Below, one piece after another: positions 6,378 to 7,930 of a stretch of 7,930 nucleotides of DNA. The notes under the pieces are model-generated. The model made no database searches and had not been told where the DNA came from. It was given only the letters and a program-made list of their open reading frames with translations. The translations under genes were made by a program, and so were the position numbers. How positions within the stretch are numbered: the stretch's first letter is position 1; each line of letters opens with the position of its first letter. Origin of the DNA: Kiritimatiellia bacterium (GTDB lineage: Bacteria; Verrucomicrobiota; Kiritimatiellia; SLAD01); NCBI GenBank assembly GCA_007127595.1, contig SKZA01000366.1, positions 1 through 7,930 of the forward strand, in the 5' to 3' direction.

Positions 6378-6406
6378 ATCAGACCCGAATTTAAATGGTT
6401 TGTCAA
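6378..6406 (-). promoter_or_regulatory. Predicted sigma70-type promoter of the PEP-CTERM gene
   Basis: On the minus strand a perfect TTGACA (6401-6406) is followed, after exactly 17 bp containing AT-rich sequence, by TCTGAT (6378-6383), four of six to the -10 consensus. The predicted start near 6371 would give a leader of about 110 bases before the ATG at 6262. A TGATCA palindrome overlaps the -10 region and could be incidental. It is the best promoter match in the 293-bp gap between the TPR and PEP-CTERM genes, and suggests the latter is transcribed on its own. Confidence 0.6.
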
Positions 6407-6477
6407 CCGTTTTATTACTCTTCTTGAACACTTTTTCCCGGCGGGGATCGCGCCCGTTTCGCAAAAAGGCGCGGAGA

Positions 6478-6507
6478 GGGCCGAAAGGCGGCCCATTGGG
6501 GCCCGCC
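6478..6507 (-). terminator. Possible weak terminator after the TPR gene
   Basis: On the minus strand, GGCGGGCCC and GGGCCGCC form an 8-bp GC stem with one bulged base and a CAAT loop, followed by only three U. An overlapping alternative fold pairs GGGCCG with CGGCCC (6478-6494), with a five-U run ten bases further on. Neither is a textbook intrinsic terminator, but the GC-rich symmetry about 50 bp after the TPR stop is in the right place for one. Confidence 0.3.
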
Positions 6508-6514
6508 CCGGCAA

Positions 6515-6544
6515 ACGACCGGCCCATGATAATGATGCGGTCGT
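6515..6544. repeat. 7-bp inverted repeat just after the TPR stop codon
   Basis: ACGACCG (6515-6521) and CGGTCGT (6538-6544) are perfect inverted copies separated by 16 bases. The arms begin 11 bases beyond the TPR stop codon. They could form a 3'-end hairpin with a large loop, or be chance in GC-rich sequence. Confidence 0.35.
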
Positions 6545-6555
6545 GCCCGGAACGG

Positions 6556-7884
6556 TCAATCCTGGGTGAGATAATCGCCACGCCACGTCGCAAAGGTCTG
6601 ATCGTTCAAGATCGCTTGCTGATACGCGGCATCGGCAGCAAACCAGCGATTGATAAAGGGGCGCAGGTCTTCGTCCAGCGCGTTGAGCTTCGCCAGAGCC
6701 TCATGTTGCCGGCCCGACTCGGCCATGGCACAGGCCAATAGAAGTTTGACCAGCGCATGGCCGGGATATAGCGCATCCAGCTCACGAAGTTCCTCTTCCC
6801 CTTCGGCATGCCGCGTGTTGTCCAGCAAGACTACGACGAAATGGAGGCGGGTATACAAATCATCGGGATGCTGCTCACTTAAATCAGACAACTCGATCAA
6901 CGCGGATTCGTCGCCCGCCCTATAGCGCGCATATACGTGCCACGCGCGAAAGGTGGGCGCCGAGAGCCCGATGCGTGATGCGTTGCGCGGGGCGCCGATC
7001 CGCACCGCGTCCCCCCACTGTTCTTTCACGATCGCATGGCCGAACGCCCGCATGAGTTCGCTTCCCTGATGGAGACGCCGCTTCATGGCTTCCGCCGTCG
7101 CAATGTCCTCCCGTGCTTCCCTTGCGTCGCGTTCGGGCAAATCATTTCCGGCGAAGGAGAGCGCCACGACATAACCGCCGCTCAAGACCGCCTGCCCGAT
7201 GCGCACATACGCGTCTTCACCAACGGCGCGGATAAGGATCTCATCATGATTCTTCAACCAGTCGGCAATGAAGGCGAGATCCTGCGGGGTCATGACCTTC
7301 AACAAGGCGTCTCCTTGGCTTTCACGGCCACTCGCGACATAGACGCAGAGGAGGTTCATTATCGTGGGCGTGAAATACGGATCAAGCGCATGGGCGCGTT
7401 CCAACACCTCTTTGGCCTTGTCCAGCTCGCCTTTCCACAACAGCACATTTCCCCAACGGGATAGAAATTGCGCATGATCCGGCACGATGTCGTTCAGGTG
7501 GGCGTACAACGTTTCCGCACGATCGAGATCGTCCAATCGCACATACAGGCCTGCGGCCAAAGACAGTAGGGACGGATCGGCGGGATAGCTTGGCAAGGTC
7601 AACTCCACTTCCAAGTGCGCACGATCAAGCCGGCCTTCCTCCATCAAACGGGAGATGCGCTGGATGCTTCGCTGTAAGGTGTCCCGGTCCGCCGCCACAC
7701 CCATCGAATCAAACGCACGCTGACGACTGACGGAAGGCAAGCGCGGACTCAATTCCAACTCCACAGCGAAATACCCGTCGTCTTGCATAAACGACCAGGC
7801 ATAGAGCGCGCTTCCCACCCAAAGAGCAAGAATCAGCGACCACGGGGGGATCCCGCCGGAGGGGTTCTTCCAGGACGATTTCAT
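6556..7884 (-). CDS. Membrane-anchored TPR protein
   Basis: This 442-residue protein has one N-terminal hydrophobic segment at about residues 14-33 ('PWSLILALWVGSALYAWSFM'), read as a signal anchor because no clear cleavage site follows; the rest would lie in the periplasm. TPR-like repeats are clearest at about 103-135 ('LAAGLYVRLDDLDRAETLYA'), 137-170 ('WGNVLLWKGELDKAKEVLER') and 375-403 ('LLLACAMAESGRQHEALAKL'). The middle (200-340) is also helical and probably holds degenerate repeats. TPR arrays bind other proteins, so a scaffold or assembly role is likely; no catalytic motif is seen. The ATG at 7884 is preceded by an in-frame TAA two codons upstream, so this is the outermost start, but no Shine-Dalgarno sequence is visible, only an AT-rich stretch. 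Upstream, CGAAG-T-CTTCG (7902-7912) is a small inverted repeat. The next gene downstream encodes the PEP-CTERM protein, but a 293-bp gap with its own promoter argues against one operon. Function unknown. Confidence 0.85.
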   Translation of the reverse strand: MKSSWKNPSGGIPPWSLILALWVGSALYAWSFMQDDGYFAVELELSPRLPSVSRQRAFDSMGVAADRDTLQRSIQRISRLMEEGRLDRAHLEVELTLPSYPADPSLLSLAAGLYVRLDDLDRAETLYAHLNDIVPDHAQFLSRWGNVLLWKGELDKAKEVLERAHALDPYFTPTIMNLLCVYVASGRESQGDALLKVMTPQDLAFIADWLKNHDEILIRAVGEDAYVRIGQAVLSGGYVVALSFAGNDLPERDAREAREDIATAEAMKRRLHQGSELMRAFGHAIVKEQWGDAVRIGAPRNASRIGLSAPTFRAWHVYARYRAGDESALIELSDLSEQHPDDLYTRLHFVVVLLDNTRHAEGEEELRELDALYPGHALVKLLLACAMAESGRQHEALAKLNALDEDLRPFINRWFAADAAYQQAILNDQTFATWRGDYLTQD

Positions 7885-7930
7885 TGATTAAAACTTTGCG
7901 CCGAAGTCTTCGCAGGTCAAACGAAAAGAA

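Noticed and set aside
6330..6593. Small minus-strand open frame between the TPR and PEP-CTERM genes
   Set aside because: It overlaps the 3' end of the TPR gene in another frame, contains the predicted PEP-CTERM promoter, and its product shows no domain or ribosome site.

Overview
The window looks like the start of a metagenomic contig from a bacterium of the Verrucomicrobiota / Kiritimatiellota type. Three things suggest this. There is a short secreted protein with a C-terminal PEP-CTERM sorting signal. There is a very large secreted CotH-family protein assembled from beta-rich domains. That protein ends in a tail of the form 'WWLAAYGLTN ... WKAYVADLDPTDPESQ', a style common in that superphylum. 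This is inference from protein style, because the window holds no rRNA or marker gene. The first 13 bases are Illumina adapter sequence rather than genome.

Layout: after the adapter, the plus strand carries the 3' part of a TPR-like helical-repeat gene (to 553). It is followed by a type II toxin-antitoxin pair, vapBC (677-1398), whose promoter overlaps a perfect inverted repeat and which appears to be read from a leaderless transcript. The other three genes lie on the minus strand and converge on vapBC. In transcription order they are a membrane-anchored TPR protein (7884-6556), a PEP-CTERM surface protein (6262-5585) with a recognisable promoter and Shine-Dalgarno site, and a 1357-codon CotH-kinase-like multidomain protein (5519-1446). 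A perfect 12-bp intrinsic terminator with a C(UUCG)G loop on the minus strand sits between the last two, about 10 bp before the first ATG of the CotH gene.

How they may work together: the minus-strand genes describe a cell-envelope and surface programme. It comprises an inner-membrane TPR scaffold, an exosortase-processed surface protein with a jelly-roll-like body, and a secreted protein-kinase-fold enzyme with many adhesion or sugar-binding-like modules. A functional link between the PEP-CTERM protein and the CotH protein is suggested only by adjacency and by the terminator/readthrough geometry. The vapBC pair is an independent accessory module. No exosortase, RNA gene, CRISPR array, insertion sequence or origin is visible.
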